From Streptomyces sp. NBC_01439 (GTDB lineage: Bacteria > Actinomycetota > Actinomycetes > Streptomycetales > Streptomycetaceae), in NCBI RefSeq assembly GCF_036227605.1, contig NZ_CP109487.1, positions 124,001 through 188,000 on the forward strand: DNA of 64,000 nucleotides. Direction: 5' to 3'. The translations under genes were made by a program, and so were the position numbers. Positions 25,935 through 34,995 of the stretch are shown here, in pieces (within the stretch, counting starts at the first letter, position 1; the number at the start of each line of letters is the position of its first letter). Below the pieces are notes generated by a model. It saw nothing but the letters and a program-made list of their open reading frames with translations. It was not told the origin of the DNA and did not search any database.

Positions 25935-26077
25935 ATGTCGGGCACGGAGAAGACCAAGGCACACGCCGAGCAGGCCAAGGGCAAGGCCGAGGAGGCCATG
26001 GGCCACACGGACCAGGCCAACGGCAACGCCCGCCACGCCACGCCACGGAAGACATCAAGGACACCTTCCGCCACTAG
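25935..26077 (+). pseudogene. CsbD-family stress protein, frameshifted by repeat slippage
   Basis: From ATG 25935 the frame reads MSGTEKTKAHAEQAKGKAEE, AMGHTDQANGNARHAT and then goes wrong. The normal ending, ATEDIKDTFRH followed by a stop at 26077, is in the next frame. The break lies in three consecutive copies of CGCCA (near 26032-26046); two copies would restore one frame. The protein is also shorter than usual CsbD proteins (about 57 residues), lacking part of the middle. A GGAGG precedes the start. CsbD proteins are small general-stress proteins of unknown mechanism. Confidence 0.75.
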
Positions 26078-26440
26078 ACGTTCGGCCACGCTCCCCCTTG
26101 TGCCGGGTGGTTCAGTGAGAACGTTTCACGAAAGTGTCTTCGCCGAAGTCGCCCATCCGATGGAGAGCTCACCATCGAAACGAGCGCGACGAGCTACGCC
26201 GGCGTCTAGTCCCAGGACACGAACCGCACGGACGGACAGTGGCGCGACCTGTACGGCTGCTGGGAGCACGGGCCTGGTACCGACGTGATCTGGCTGAACC
26301 GGGCCGGCCTGACGACGGCCGAGGCGTCGTCGCCCCCGAAACGCTCTGCCCTGCTTACCCTCGGCCCCCTCCCATCAGATCGGCCCGTCCTAAGACGTAT
26401 CCGCATTCTCCAGACCGGCCCTGCGCGTCCGCCTCGCTTC
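26078..26440. other. Intergenic, nothing recognised
   Basis: 360 bases between the csbD relic and the repeat-protein gene. No convincing reading frame or structured element was found. Confidence 0.4.
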
Positions 26441-27958
26441 TCACCCCACGGGCGCTTCCGCTGCGCAGGACAGCTCGATCAACTGTCGTACGACCGTCGT
26501 GGGGATCGCCGGGTTGGTGGCCGCGGCCTCGGCGGTGTCTGCGTCGCGGAGCAGGCGGACCAGGGCCGGGATGGGGAGCTGCGGATTCCCGAGGGCTGCT
26601 AGGCGCGTCTCCGGGGTGGAGTCGAGCAGGCGCAGGACCGTGCTGGGCGAGAGCCTCGGGTCGGCTGCGGCACGTGCCCGTACCCGTTCGTCCGGGTCGT
26701 CGGCGAAGCGCTCGACGAGGCCGGGGGTGGATTCGGGGGATTCGAGGGCCAGCTGGCGCCGTAGCGGATCCGGGTCGTCGGCGAAGCGCAGGAGCACGTG
26801 GCGGGGAAAGTTCGGTTGGTTCAGAGGGAGGAAGCGGTCAGTGCGCCACAGCGCGACCTCCAGCAGTAGTTCGGCGGGAGCGTCCTCGCAGCAGGAGGCC
26901 AGGTTGTACGAAACGTGGGTGTCAGGGTCGCGGGAAAGGCGGTCCACGACGTCCGGGGGCAGGTGGCGTGCTCGCGCGACGGTGCGCCGGATTCCGATGC
27001 TCGCGGACCGGGCCAGTCGGCGCATCGCTTCGGGATCGTCGTGGAGCTCCTCGACCCATCCCACACGCCAGTAGGGGGTGTCCGGGGGCAGCCCCGCGCT
27101 GATAGAGGTGCGCAGCTCCTCGGTGACGTCGGCCCGGACCGCAACCGAGGCGCGCACCTGCGGGTCCTCGTCGTGGGCCAGCTCGATGATCAGGTCCACG
27201 TCCAGGCGTTCATTGGCCACCAGATTCATCCGCAGTCCGCGCTCCGCGTGGCGGACCAGGTGCTCGGCGAGGTCGCGCCCGAGGAGCTGTACCGGTGTCA
27301 CGCGCCGCTGCTCCATCGTGGTCAGCGCGTCGAATTCGGTCCGTGACATCGGCCGGTCGTAGCCTGCTCGTCGGCGGGCGACTTCTCGGACCTGGGGCGA
27401 GGGGTCGTCGACCAGTGCGGACCGTCGGCCTGTGTCCAGGTGCGGCCAGGCGTATTCGCAGGCTTCCGCGCGCACCTCCGGATCAGGGTCGGCTGCCAGT
27501 GCCGAGGCCAGCCGCTGAGGAAGGCCCCGGAACCACAGGGCCTGCAGGCGGGTTCCCGGATCTGGGTCGTGCGCCCAGCGTTCGAACTGTGCCTCGGTCA
27601 CCTTTGGACAGTGCCAGGTGGCAAGCCGTTGGAAGCGACCGCGTCGGGCACTATTGGTCTCACTGGCGATCAGTCTCGCCCACTGATCAATGCTCATGTC
27701 CCTACGGTTCTCCGCGAGTCGCGCGCGGATCCTTCGGTCGGGATGCGCGATCGCGGCATCGATGACCTCAGCTTGTAGGCCGAGGACCACTGAAGGGCCC
27801 ACCACGTCCAGCAGCCGCGCCAGCACGTCCGCCGGCGCAATGCAGCTCAGCCCGCACAGCCACGCCCGCCGCATCGATGGCAGTGCTGCCAGGGCTTCGA
27901 TCCCCACGAACAGCCCGGCCCAGTCAGCCTCGGTATCCCCTACGCCCCGCATCGACAT
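26441..27958 (-). CDS. Leucine-rich-repeat-variant (LRV/HEAT-like) protein
   Basis: The 505-residue protein consists largely of helical repeats. These are visible as recurring DPDxxVRAxxA..P elements: DPDPEVRAEACEYA, DEDPQVRASVAVRAD, DPDTHVSYNLASC, DPDERVRARAAADPRLSPST and TPETRLAALGNPQLPI. This is the LRV type of alpha-solenoid, a probable protein-binding scaffold. No catalytic domain, signal peptide or membrane segment is seen. The N-terminal 60 residues (EALAALPSMRRAWLCGLSCI) are a conserved-looking cap. ATG 27958 was chosen over the longer open frame because the repeat protein begins there; no strong ribosome-binding site decides it. Confidence 0.75.
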   Translation of the reverse strand: MSMRGVGDTEADWAGLFVGIEALAALPSMRRAWLCGLSCIAPADVLARLLDVVGPSVVLGLQAEVIDAAIAHPDRRIRARLAENRRDMSIDQWARLIASETNSARRGRFQRLATWHCPKVTEAQFERWAHDPDPGTRLQALWFRGLPQRLASALAADPDPEVRAEACEYAWPHLDTGRRSALVDDPSPQVREVARRRAGYDRPMSRTEFDALTTMEQRRVTPVQLLGRDLAEHLVRHAERGLRMNLVANERLDVDLIIELAHDEDPQVRASVAVRADVTEELRTSISAGLPPDTPYWRVGWVEELHDDPEAMRRLARSASIGIRRTVARARHLPPDVVDRLSRDPDTHVSYNLASCCEDAPAELLLEVALWRTDRFLPLNQPNFPRHVLLRFADDPDPLRRQLALESPESTPGLVERFADDPDERVRARAAADPRLSPSTVLRLLDSTPETRLAALGNPQLPIPALVRLLRDADTAEAAATNPAIPTTVVRQLIELSCAAEAPVG

Positions 27959-28865
27959 TCGAACAGGGTAGACAGCCCCGGTGACTCGCCCTGACACCTA
28001 TCACCGCCAGCGGCTCAAAGCCGGTAGCGCAGGCGGCCGCTGTCCTACGACCGAGTAGTACGGGCGCGCAGCCCCTCGTCCGGTGTCCCGTCAACACGGG
28101 GCAGCGCGTTGGGTGACCGTGCGGTGGCTTGCGCAGTCCTGTACGAACTCCCGCCAGGGGTCCTTGGGCACGGGGAACCTATGGAACTACACAGTTACCT
28201 CATGCGGGAGGAGAGCATTCTCGTGGTCACCATCCACAACCTGGTAGGCACCGAGTAGAGAGCTGCACTGGTCAGGGCGATCGACCGGCTGATCCGCCCC
28301 ACCTCCGCCAGCAGTACCCACCGGTCTCTCTCGAAGCCCGAGATCACGCCGTGACCCTGGACCGGGCGGCGGGTCTCGCAGGAGAAGCGCTCGGCCGCAC
28401 TCCCCTACCCGCCGTTGATCCGGTACTGAACGCGCGGGAGCGTCGTCCGAAGCTCAGGTAGGGCGACCAGAGCCAGGGCCTTGGCCTTGGCCTCTTCGGT
28501 CTTGAGCGCACCGTGCTGCGCCGCGCTGCCGGTCTTCGCGTTCAGGAGGTTGCGTACGGGCTCGGCCGGGGATGCCCAGAAAGGCTCCGGCCGGGCCGGT
28601 GGCGCCGGAGTCGCGCGAGGTCCGCCGCCCAGCCTCAAGAGTCGGACCTGGGTGAGCAGAGGTGACCGGGTCGGGCGACGTGGCTCCGGCTCGCGCTCCG
28701 TTTGTTCGTCGTCCGGTCGGGCGGGTCATGCCCTGGTATGCCACCCTGCGCTCCGCGCTGCTCACCGTTTATCAGGACTCCGTGCCACGTCTGATCTACG
28801 GTGGAGGGACAAGTTCGCACCACGGAAGGAGAGTTCCGTGGTGAGGTGGATGCGGGGGGATCCAG
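27959..28865. other. 900-base gene-poor region
   Basis: No intact gene is seen. Near 28181-28300 on the plus strand, SILVVTIHNLVGTE, a stop, then RAALVRAIDRLIRP, resembles a decayed STAS (anti-sigma-factor antagonist) domain. Near 28405-28530 on the minus strand, EEAKAKALALVALPELRTTL looks like a gene end. Both are weak. Confidence 0.35.
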
Positions 28866-31547
28866 GTGTCGGTCGATTTCGTCGGTCGTGTCGAAGAAAT
28901 GGCTGAACTAAGCGCGCTCGCCACCGATCTCGTCGCGGGGCGGGGTGGTCGCACGGTCGTGCTGGACAGCGTTTCGGGCATGGGGAAGTCGGCCCTTCTG
29001 CAGGCCTTCGCCCGGATGCCCGTAGACGCCTCGCCTCGCTCGGAACACCGGGTGGTGTCGACCCGATGCCATCCCGGCATCGGCCCTGGGATCGGGTACG
29101 GGCCGGTCGTCGACCTCCTCCTGAAACTGGCCGACGATGTAAAGCAGCCCGGTGTCCTGCGCCGCATGCTGAGCTTCACGGGCCAGGGTGTGGTGCGCTC
29201 CGCCCCGGAGGTGCTCTCAGCGATGGTGCCCGGGCTCGGCGCGATCTTCAGCCTGGGTCGTGAGGTCACGGAGGCCTCGCTCACGTCCGGGTCCATGCCG
29301 TTCGACAGCCTCCTGCCGTTCCAGCAGGGTGTCGCTACCCGGATCGTCGAGGCGCTTGTCGAACTGGTGCGGCAGGGGAAGCCCACCGTGCTGCTCATCG
29401 ACGACATCCAGCACAGCGACCCCAGCAGCCTGCTCGTTCTGGACCAGCTCGTACGCAGGATCCCCGACGAACCTCTGGCCATCGTCCTGACCCACACCGT
29501 CGACGGAGCCTACGCGGAGGGCCCGGGCGAGACGGTCGAGGAACAGCTCCACCGCTGGTCGGTGGAGGGACTCGTGCGGCGCAGGACACTGGGCGGTCTG
29601 CCCGAGGACGCCGTGGCGGAACTGGTGCGTCTGCGGTGTCCGCAAGCGCCTCCGGCCCTGAGCCAGCAGCTCAGCCAGGTCACACTCGGACACACGATTT
29701 TCGTCTCCCTCTGCCTCGACGAGTGGACTCCCTCCCAGGGGGCGCAGATCACCCTGCCGGCCAACCTCTCCCGGATCGTGGAACGCCGCCTCAGGATGCT
29801 TTCGCCCCAGGACCGCGAGCTTCTCGCCATTGCGGCGACACAGGGATCGACGTTCCTGTCGAGCACGATCGCCTCCGTCAAGGGCTCGCCTCACGACGAA
29901 ATCATGGAACGTCTGCGGCTCATCGCCCACAACCACCGGCTGATCATTGCCGACGAGCCCCCGGCGTGGGCCCGGATGGAGTCCTCCGACTGCTACCGCT
30001 TCGAACACCGTGCCCTTTGGAGGGTGATCCAGACAGAGCAGAGCCCGGAGCAGATCCGCTCGCGCCACGTCCGCATAGCCGCCGCCCTTACTGCCGGGGG
30101 CACCCAGGCGATGCCCCTCGAACGCCGCCTGGAAATCGCCCACCATCTGCGCTCGGGGGGTCCCGCGTGTCTCGCGGACTCGGCTGACGCCCACTACGCA
30201 CTCGCACGCGACGCCGCGACGGAAGGGCTGTCCTTCGCCGAGGCGGAACAGCACTGCAAGGTAGCCATCACCGCCGCCCGTGAACTACCCCGGGGAGAAA
30301 CACGGGATCGCAGGCTTATCCGGGCGATTGAACTACTGCTGGCGCTGACGGAGGTGAGGTGGCGGGGACAGAACCAGGAGACTGGCGGAGCCGACATCGA
30401 CGCACTGGCCGCCGAGGCCGAGAACGCGGCGACCCGCTGTCGTGCACCCGAGCTGTTGATCCGCACCCGGCTGTTGCGCGGCAAAACGCTCATGGCTACC
30501 CGTGGTCTCGTGCCGTCACTCGGCAAACTCCGTGAGGCCGTCGAACTGGCCGAAAGGCACGACGACCCGGTCGCCCTGTTCGTCGCACGGGTCGAGTACG
30601 GGCGGCAGGTCTCGAAACGCAACCTCGCCGAAGGCCTGGCACAACTCAGGGAAGCAGAAGCATTGAGCGCAGCCGACGCCCGGCTCCGCGGCAGTGACCC
30701 AGTACTGCAGCACGCCCGCAATCTCGGGGAGATGCAACTGGGCATCTCCCTCTTCGACAGCGGCCGCCTCGGTGTGGCGCACTCCCGACTCCAGCGCTGC
30801 GTCGGCCGGCTGCGAAGCGAACCCCTCAAGGCCGAACTCCCCATCGCCCTCAACTACCTCGCCCAGGTCCTCGATAGCCTCGGCGCCCACCAGGAGGCGG
30901 AGGACGTACTGCGCGAGGCGCTCGCCTTCGAGGAGGACCGCGGCGGCGACAGCGGGTGGCACGCGTATAACGCGGCCTTCCTCGCGTACGTACTCGCTCA
31001 GCAGGGTGGCGACCACCGGGCGGAGAGCCTCCGTCTGGTCTCATCCGCGTGGGCGGAGACCGAACGAACCCGGCTGGCCAACCTGGTCCCCATCGTCCGC
31101 AACCTCTACGCGGAGATCCTGCTGCACTGCTCTGACGAGCATCCAGACACCCTGCGGCAGGCGTACGCCCTCGCAGTGGCGACCGTGGACGAAACACGGC
31201 ACAGCGGCATGGTCAGGAGCCAAATCGCCGCCCACTCCCTACAGAGCCGCACCCTCCTCCAGTGGGGGGAGACCACCAGAGCGGAATCCGCGGCCCGCGA
31301 GGCGCTGCGTCTCCTCGACGATGTCGGGCACATGCCCGCTCTTCGCACCGAGGAGGTGCTCTATCACTCCGCCGTGGTGCTCGCCACCAGCGGTGCCCGG
31401 CAGGAGGCTCATGAACTGCTAGAGCGAGCCAGAGCAGTGGTCGACGAAAAGGCGGGCCATCTCCACGATGACACCGCTCGACGGCGCTTCTTCACCAGCG
31501 TCCCCCTGAATCGTGCCATCCGCGCGGGTCACGGGATCACCGAGTAG
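28866..31547 (+). CDS. Large AAA/NACHT-type ATPase with TPR-like C-terminus (LAL-like without HTH)
   Basis: The 893-residue protein begins FVGRVEEMAELSAL and has Walker A VVLDSVSGMGKSALLQ (Lys41) and Walker B PTVLLIDDIQHSD (about 175-187). This is the AAA_16/STAND ATPase layout of LuxR-type large regulators. Residues about 450-870 are helical TPR-like repeats (AEAEQHCKVAITAAREL; IALNYLAQVLDSLGAHQEAE). The C-terminus ends ...SVPLNRAIRAGHGITE without the LuxR helix-turn-helix expected in LAL regulators, so it may act through a partner. GTG 28866 follows a GGGGGGA sequence. The gene stands alone, followed by ISL3 debris. Confidence 0.8.
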   Translation: MSVDFVGRVEEMAELSALATDLVAGRGGRTVVLDSVSGMGKSALLQAFARMPVDASPRSEHRVVSTRCHPGIGPGIGYGPVVDLLLKLADDVKQPGVLRRMLSFTGQGVVRSAPEVLSAMVPGLGAIFSLGREVTEASLTSGSMPFDSLLPFQQGVATRIVEALVELVRQGKPTVLLIDDIQHSDPSSLLVLDQLVRRIPDEPLAIVLTHTVDGAYAEGPGETVEEQLHRWSVEGLVRRRTLGGLPEDAVAELVRLRCPQAPPALSQQLSQVTLGHTIFVSLCLDEWTPSQGAQITLPANLSRIVERRLRMLSPQDRELLAIAATQGSTFLSSTIASVKGSPHDEIMERLRLIAHNHRLIIADEPPAWARMESSDCYRFEHRALWRVIQTEQSPEQIRSRHVRIAAALTAGGTQAMPLERRLEIAHHLRSGGPACLADSADAHYALARDAATEGLSFAEAEQHCKVAITAARELPRGETRDRRLIRAIELLLALTEVRWRGQNQETGGADIDALAAEAENAATRCRAPELLIRTRLLRGKTLMATRGLVPSLGKLREAVELAERHDDPVALFVARVEYGRQVSKRNLAEGLAQLREAEALSAADARLRGSDPVLQHARNLGEMQLGISLFDSGRLGVAHSRLQRCVGRLRSEPLKAELPIALNYLAQVLDSLGAHQEAEDVLREALAFEEDRGGDSGWHAYNAAFLAYVLAQQGGDHRAESLRLVSSAWAETERTRLANLVPIVRNLYAEILLHCSDEHPDTLRQAYALAVATVDETRHSGMVRSQIAAHSLQSRTLLQWGETTRAESAAREALRLLDDVGHMPALRTEEVLYHSAVVLATSGARQEAHELLERARAVVDEKAGHLHDDTARRRFFTSVPLNRAIRAGHGITE

Positions 31548-31559
31548 TGACAGTCGCCG

Positions 31560-32258
31560 AGGCCGGGATGGTCCGGCCCACAGGCACGTCCGTGATCTGG
31601 CGCATCGTCACTCTCCCGTCACCGGCGCCGAGATCGACGCCGGGTGTCGACGACGGCTCCATCCTGATCAGCGCACCGGCATCCGGTGCTTCTCGGGGAG
31701 ACATATGACAACTGCTCGCTCGCCCGCGCGGTCGAGCGAAGCGCCCACCAGCAGCGCGCTTGCCGGCGCAAGGACGCCGAGACCAGCGATCTGGACCAGC
31801 CCCAGGAGCCGCCGGATCCCGGGTCCCTGGCCGCGCTGATCACACTGCCAGAACCGGACGACCCACCCGACGCACAACTCCTGGCACGCGTCCGCCAGTG
31901 GCACACCGACATCCACCGGATCCGCGAACGCGGCTGGACCATCAGCGCGATCGCCCGCCACCTGGGCCGAGATCGCAGGACCGTACGCCATTACCTGACC
32001 AAGGACTTCGACCAGATCATCGCCACCGCCCGCGACCTCGCCCACGAGTTCAGCGCCATCGCCCGCGAACGCCGAGGCCAGGACCTCACCCACTGGACGG
32101 CACGCGCCCTCGAAGACAGGCCGTCACCGATCCAAGGCTTCGCCGCCCTTCTTCAGAACGACTGGGGCGCCGTCATGGACGGCCTCACCCTGCCCTGGAG
32201 CTCCGGCGCGGTCGAAGGCCAGGGCACGCGGATCAGGCTGATCAAACGGCGGTCATAG
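31560..32258 (+). pseudogene. ISL3-family transposase remnant
   Basis: A plus-strand frame reads ARAVERSAHQQRACRRK, RERGWTISAIARHLGRDRRT (the helix-turn-helix insertion typical of ISL3-type transposases) and DGLTLPWSSGAVEGQGTRIR with LIKRRS. The WSSGAVEG...IKxLKR block is diagnostic of the ISL3 C-terminal DDE region. Upstream catalytic parts are scrambled (GVDDGSIL near 31640) and the extreme C-terminus is cut off. It is not functional. Confidence 0.75.
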
Positions 32259-32322
32259 GGCCGTGTTCCTTCGCCTTCCTACGCCCCCTCGTCCCCGCGC
32301 AACCACCGTGATCTTCGCTGCG

Positions 32323-32903
32323 TCAGACGCGTCGCCCGCGCCCGGCCTTCGCACGCATGCGTTCGCGAAGCCCGGCCTGGTAGAAGGCGGCTTTGTCACC
32401 GCCCAGTTCGAAGTACTCACAGATGTCGGCGACCGTTTCGGCGTCTTCCGCAGTACCCGTGAGCCCGATCTGGACAGCCTCCAGAACCCCTCCCGAGCGT
32501 GGTGCCTGCACCCTTCGCCCAGACTCGTGCCTTCCGCAATCGGCCCGTAGTCGCCGGAGCCCGCAGCCACGAACGACAACGTCTGCAACAGCGCGTCTCG
32601 GGCCGGTGTCGAGAGGTCCCCAGCCAGCGCGGCCATGCTCACACCGACCGCTGGCGGAGTGCACTCGAAGATGACCGTGCTCTCCTCGACATGGCCATCG
32701 AGGGTGTATCCGATCATGTCCCGGGCCGTCTCAGCAGTGATGACGGCCTCGATCAGAAGGGGCACATGCTCCGCAGACTCACCGCGGCCGCACTTCAACG
32801 ACGCCCAATCGACACGCCGTAGTTCTGCGCGTACCAGCTCACTGACCACCACAACAGCCCCCTCAAGGCATGCCGGGCCCGGGCCACCGGCACTAGCGAT
32901 CAA
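32323..32903 (-). pseudogene. Frameshifted helical hypothetical protein
   Basis: The N-terminal frame (VSELVRAELRRVDWASLKCG; VPLLIEAVITAETARDMIGY; PARDALLQTLSFVAAGSGDY) breaks near 32490. The C-terminal part continues in another frame (VLEAVQIGLTGTAEDAETVA, DICEYFELGGDKAAFYQAGL, RERMRAKAGRGRRV). Joined, they give a protein of about 190 residues rich in helices, resembling uncharacterised HEAT-like streptomycete proteins. A single indel near the HHAREG...RSGGV join would account for it. Confidence 0.6.
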
Positions 32904-33006
32904 GCATTAGGCACCTGTGGGTCCTACGCCATCCGTTGCTTCACGAAATATCCACCACAGCCTTGAAAACGGCCGGGGACACTCCTCGCACCACTCGCTC
33001 TGGTGT

Positions 33007-33849
33007 TCAACGAAGTGGGGAGAGGTCCCCGCCAAGGAGCCGTGCCGTGAGTTCCACGCACCGTGTCCGGGCCGCGGAGAAGCCATGGGGCATCTTGGTT
33101 ACCGCTTCGAAGGCACTCATCCGGGCGTCGTCCTCGCCGCTCGCCTCGGCGTCGTAGATCTCGAAGAGCTTCTCCTCGGCCGCGTCCAGTCCGGCGGCTT
33201 CAATGGCCTGGAGCAGGGCCTTGTGGTGCGCGCAGTGCTGCGCGGCGAGTTCTGCTACCTGCGGGTCGTGGGGGTCGACGGTGTCATCGAGGGCGGCGTC
33301 GGCCGCGTCGAGGCGGTCTGCCTCGGCCCGTAGGCCGGGGTGGGTCGCCAGGGTGATGAACACGCTGGCCTGAATTGCGGCTCCCAGCGGCCCGAAGATC
33401 CGTTCCGTGACCAGCAAGGCGTCCAGGTCGGAGGGGCGCAGTGCGCCAGAAGGCAGGTGGCCGAGCCGGTCCGTGACCAACGGGGAGAGCAGGCCCAGTG
33501 GGCTGCCGACGACCCGTAGGCGCTGGACTGCCGCTCGCTGACGCTTGATGTCGGCCTCCTGGGCGGCCAGGGTCTCCTCCAGCCGGCCCAGGACGTCCTC
33601 AACGTCCCGGACTTCGTCGAAGGCGGCCCGCATGTCGTCCAGGCTGATGCCGGCCTCGGACATCTTGCGGATCCACAACAGGCGGATCATGTCGTCGTAG
33701 CCGTAGCGGCGACGTCCGTCTCCGCCCCGCTCGGGCTCCGGCAGCAGACCGATCTGGTGGTAGTGACGAATGGCGCGCGGGGTGGTTCCGGCGAAGGCGG
33801 CGGCATCGCCGATCTTGACCTCGCGGGGAGGCGTGGCGGAGGGGTACAT
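33007..33849 (-). CDS. MerR family transcriptional regulator
   Basis: The 280-residue protein opens with a MerR winged-helix domain: VKIGDAAAFAGTTPRAIRHY, HQIGLLPEPER...RRYGYDDMIRLLWIRKMSEA and GISLDDMRAAF (about residues 11-80). A coiled-coil dimerisation helix follows (VLGRLEETLAAQEADIKRQR). The C-terminal ~160 residues are helical, with no cysteine metal site or recognisable drug-binding domain, so the effector is unknown. The start at 33849 places the helix-turn-helix close to the N-terminus. No obvious target gene is adjacent, although a secreted-protease relic is divergent. Confidence 0.9.
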   Translation of the reverse strand: MYPSATPPREVKIGDAAAFAGTTPRAIRHYHQIGLLPEPERGGDGRRRYGYDDMIRLLWIRKMSEAGISLDDMRAAFDEVRDVEDVLGRLEETLAAQEADIKRQRAAVQRLRVVGSPLGLLSPLVTDRLGHLPSGALRPSDLDALLVTERIFGPLGAAIQASVFITLATHPGLRAEADRLDAADAALDDTVDPHDPQVAELAAQHCAHHKALLQAIEAAGLDAAEEKLFEIYDAEASGEDDARMSAFEAVTKMPHGFSAARTRCVELTARLLGGDLSPLR

Positions 33850-33929
33850 CGCAGACAGGGCCTTTCGTGCTGTGGTGCCCTCGACGACACCACATGCCGC
33901 TACGGCATGTGCAACTGCTCCCGGCGCGG

Positions 33930-34246
33930 CGCCGCCGTGCGGCTACCCGGGCGACGGCTACGGCCGCCGAGCTCCGACTACTCCGGCGGCACCTACCAGC
34001 GTTTCTGTACCGGCCCCACTGTTGACTCGGCCCGGGCAAACCCGTTCGACCGGCGCCTGAAGCTCAACTGCGAGATGGGCCACGGCGCGTCCGGCGGTCC
34101 CGCGGTCAAGAACCTCACCACCGACGCACGGATCGTCGGCGTCAACAGCCACCGCAGCCGGCGCCAACGGCAACTGGGTCGACAACTACATGTACTCCTC
34201 TGTACACGGGGTACAGGCCCGCTCCGCGTACAGCACGATCCGCTAA
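33930..34246 (+). pseudogene. Trypsin-like/V8-like serine protease, truncated with two frameshifts
   Basis: Three frames give pieces of one protease end: PPCGYPGDGYG, then SGGTYQRFCTGPTVD and LNCEMGHGASGGPAVKNLTT with the catalytic-Ser motif GASGGP, then AGANGNWVDNYMYSSVHGVQ and ARSAYSTIR before TAA at 34246. The His and Asp parts of the triad and the signal peptide are absent. It is a relic of a secreted glutamyl- or trypsin-like endopeptidase. Confidence 0.65.
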
Positions 34247-34260
34247 CCAGCAAACGAGAG

Positions 34261-34292
34261 GGGGAGGAACAGAACCCACCTGTTCCTCTCCC
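34261..34292 (+). terminator. Hairpin after the serine-protease relic
   Basis: GGGGAGGAACAG (34261-34272) pairs with CTGTTCCTCTCCC (34280-34292) with one bulged base and a 7-base loop. It starts 15 bases after the stop codon of the protease remnant and is probably that gene's terminator. Confidence 0.6.
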
Positions 34293-34321
34293 AGGCCACA
34301 CTGACCACAGCCGGGAGCCCG

Positions 34322-34384
34322 GTGCCCAGTGCCCAGTGCCCAGTGCCCAGTGCCCAGTGCCCAGTGCCCAGTGCCCAGTGCCCA
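34322..34384. repeat. Tandem repeat, nine copies of GTGCCCA
   Basis: A 7-bp unit is repeated nine times without error over 63 bases, just after the hairpin. The region has no gene. The unit length is not a multiple of three. Confidence 0.95.
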
Positions 34385-34529
34385 CGATCAAGGCGATATC
34401 AGCCATCCTCGCCGCCACGGCAGCCGGCGCCGCCGAGATCCTCGGATACACACAGGCCCCGACGGCCTGGGCAGCCTCGCCTTGGGGTGGGGCCGCGCCC
34501 GCTCGGGCGGCGGTTCTCTGTCGCTCCCT

Positions 34530-34995
34530 TCACGGGTACCTCCGCAGGGCGAGCGAAGACGACTGATCGTCAGACGCGACGGTCGACGTGACGTTCCCGT
34601 AGGTCGCGGGCGTCATGTTTCCGCGCAGGCCTGCCTCTCGCCCGTACGACTGGCCGTGGGGGACGCGCTGGAAGATGTACGCGGTGGCCGGGTGGGTGTA
34701 GGCGATGCCCCGACCCGTGGCGTGGAGCTGCTCCCGCGTGGGGTGGGGTGGCGTCTTGGGCAGGAGGTAGCGCTCCAGGTCGTCGGTGGTCAGCCGGTAG
34801 CGGCCCGCGCGGTGGTGGATGGCGGCGGCGAGCCGGTAGGCGGGGTTGACGTGGGCCAGGCCGGCGTCTGCGTGGCTGTTGTTGGCCAGGAGCCAGCCGC
34901 CCGGCTTCAAGCATCGGGCCACGTGTTCGCAGACGGGCCCGGCATAGAGGGAGATCGCCAGGTCCCACTCCGCCTCGGGGAGTTCGCGCAGGGTG
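34530..34995 (-). pseudogene. SAM-dependent methyltransferase, C-terminal fragment
   Basis: The minus-strand frame reads EWDLAISLYAGPVCEHVARC, LKPGGWLLANNSHADAGLA, AGRYRLTTDDLERYLLPKTP and GIAYTHPATAYIFQRV. This is the second half of a methyltransferase from before motif III onward. The SAM-binding half is missing. Upstream it is fused in frame to a piece of a LuxR-type ATPase near 34995, so the locus is a deletion join. The ~30 residues after FQRV are probably extra read-through. Confidence 0.6.

Noticed and set aside
34322..34384. CRISPR array
   Set aside because: The unit is 7 bp with no spacers; it is a simple tandem repeat.
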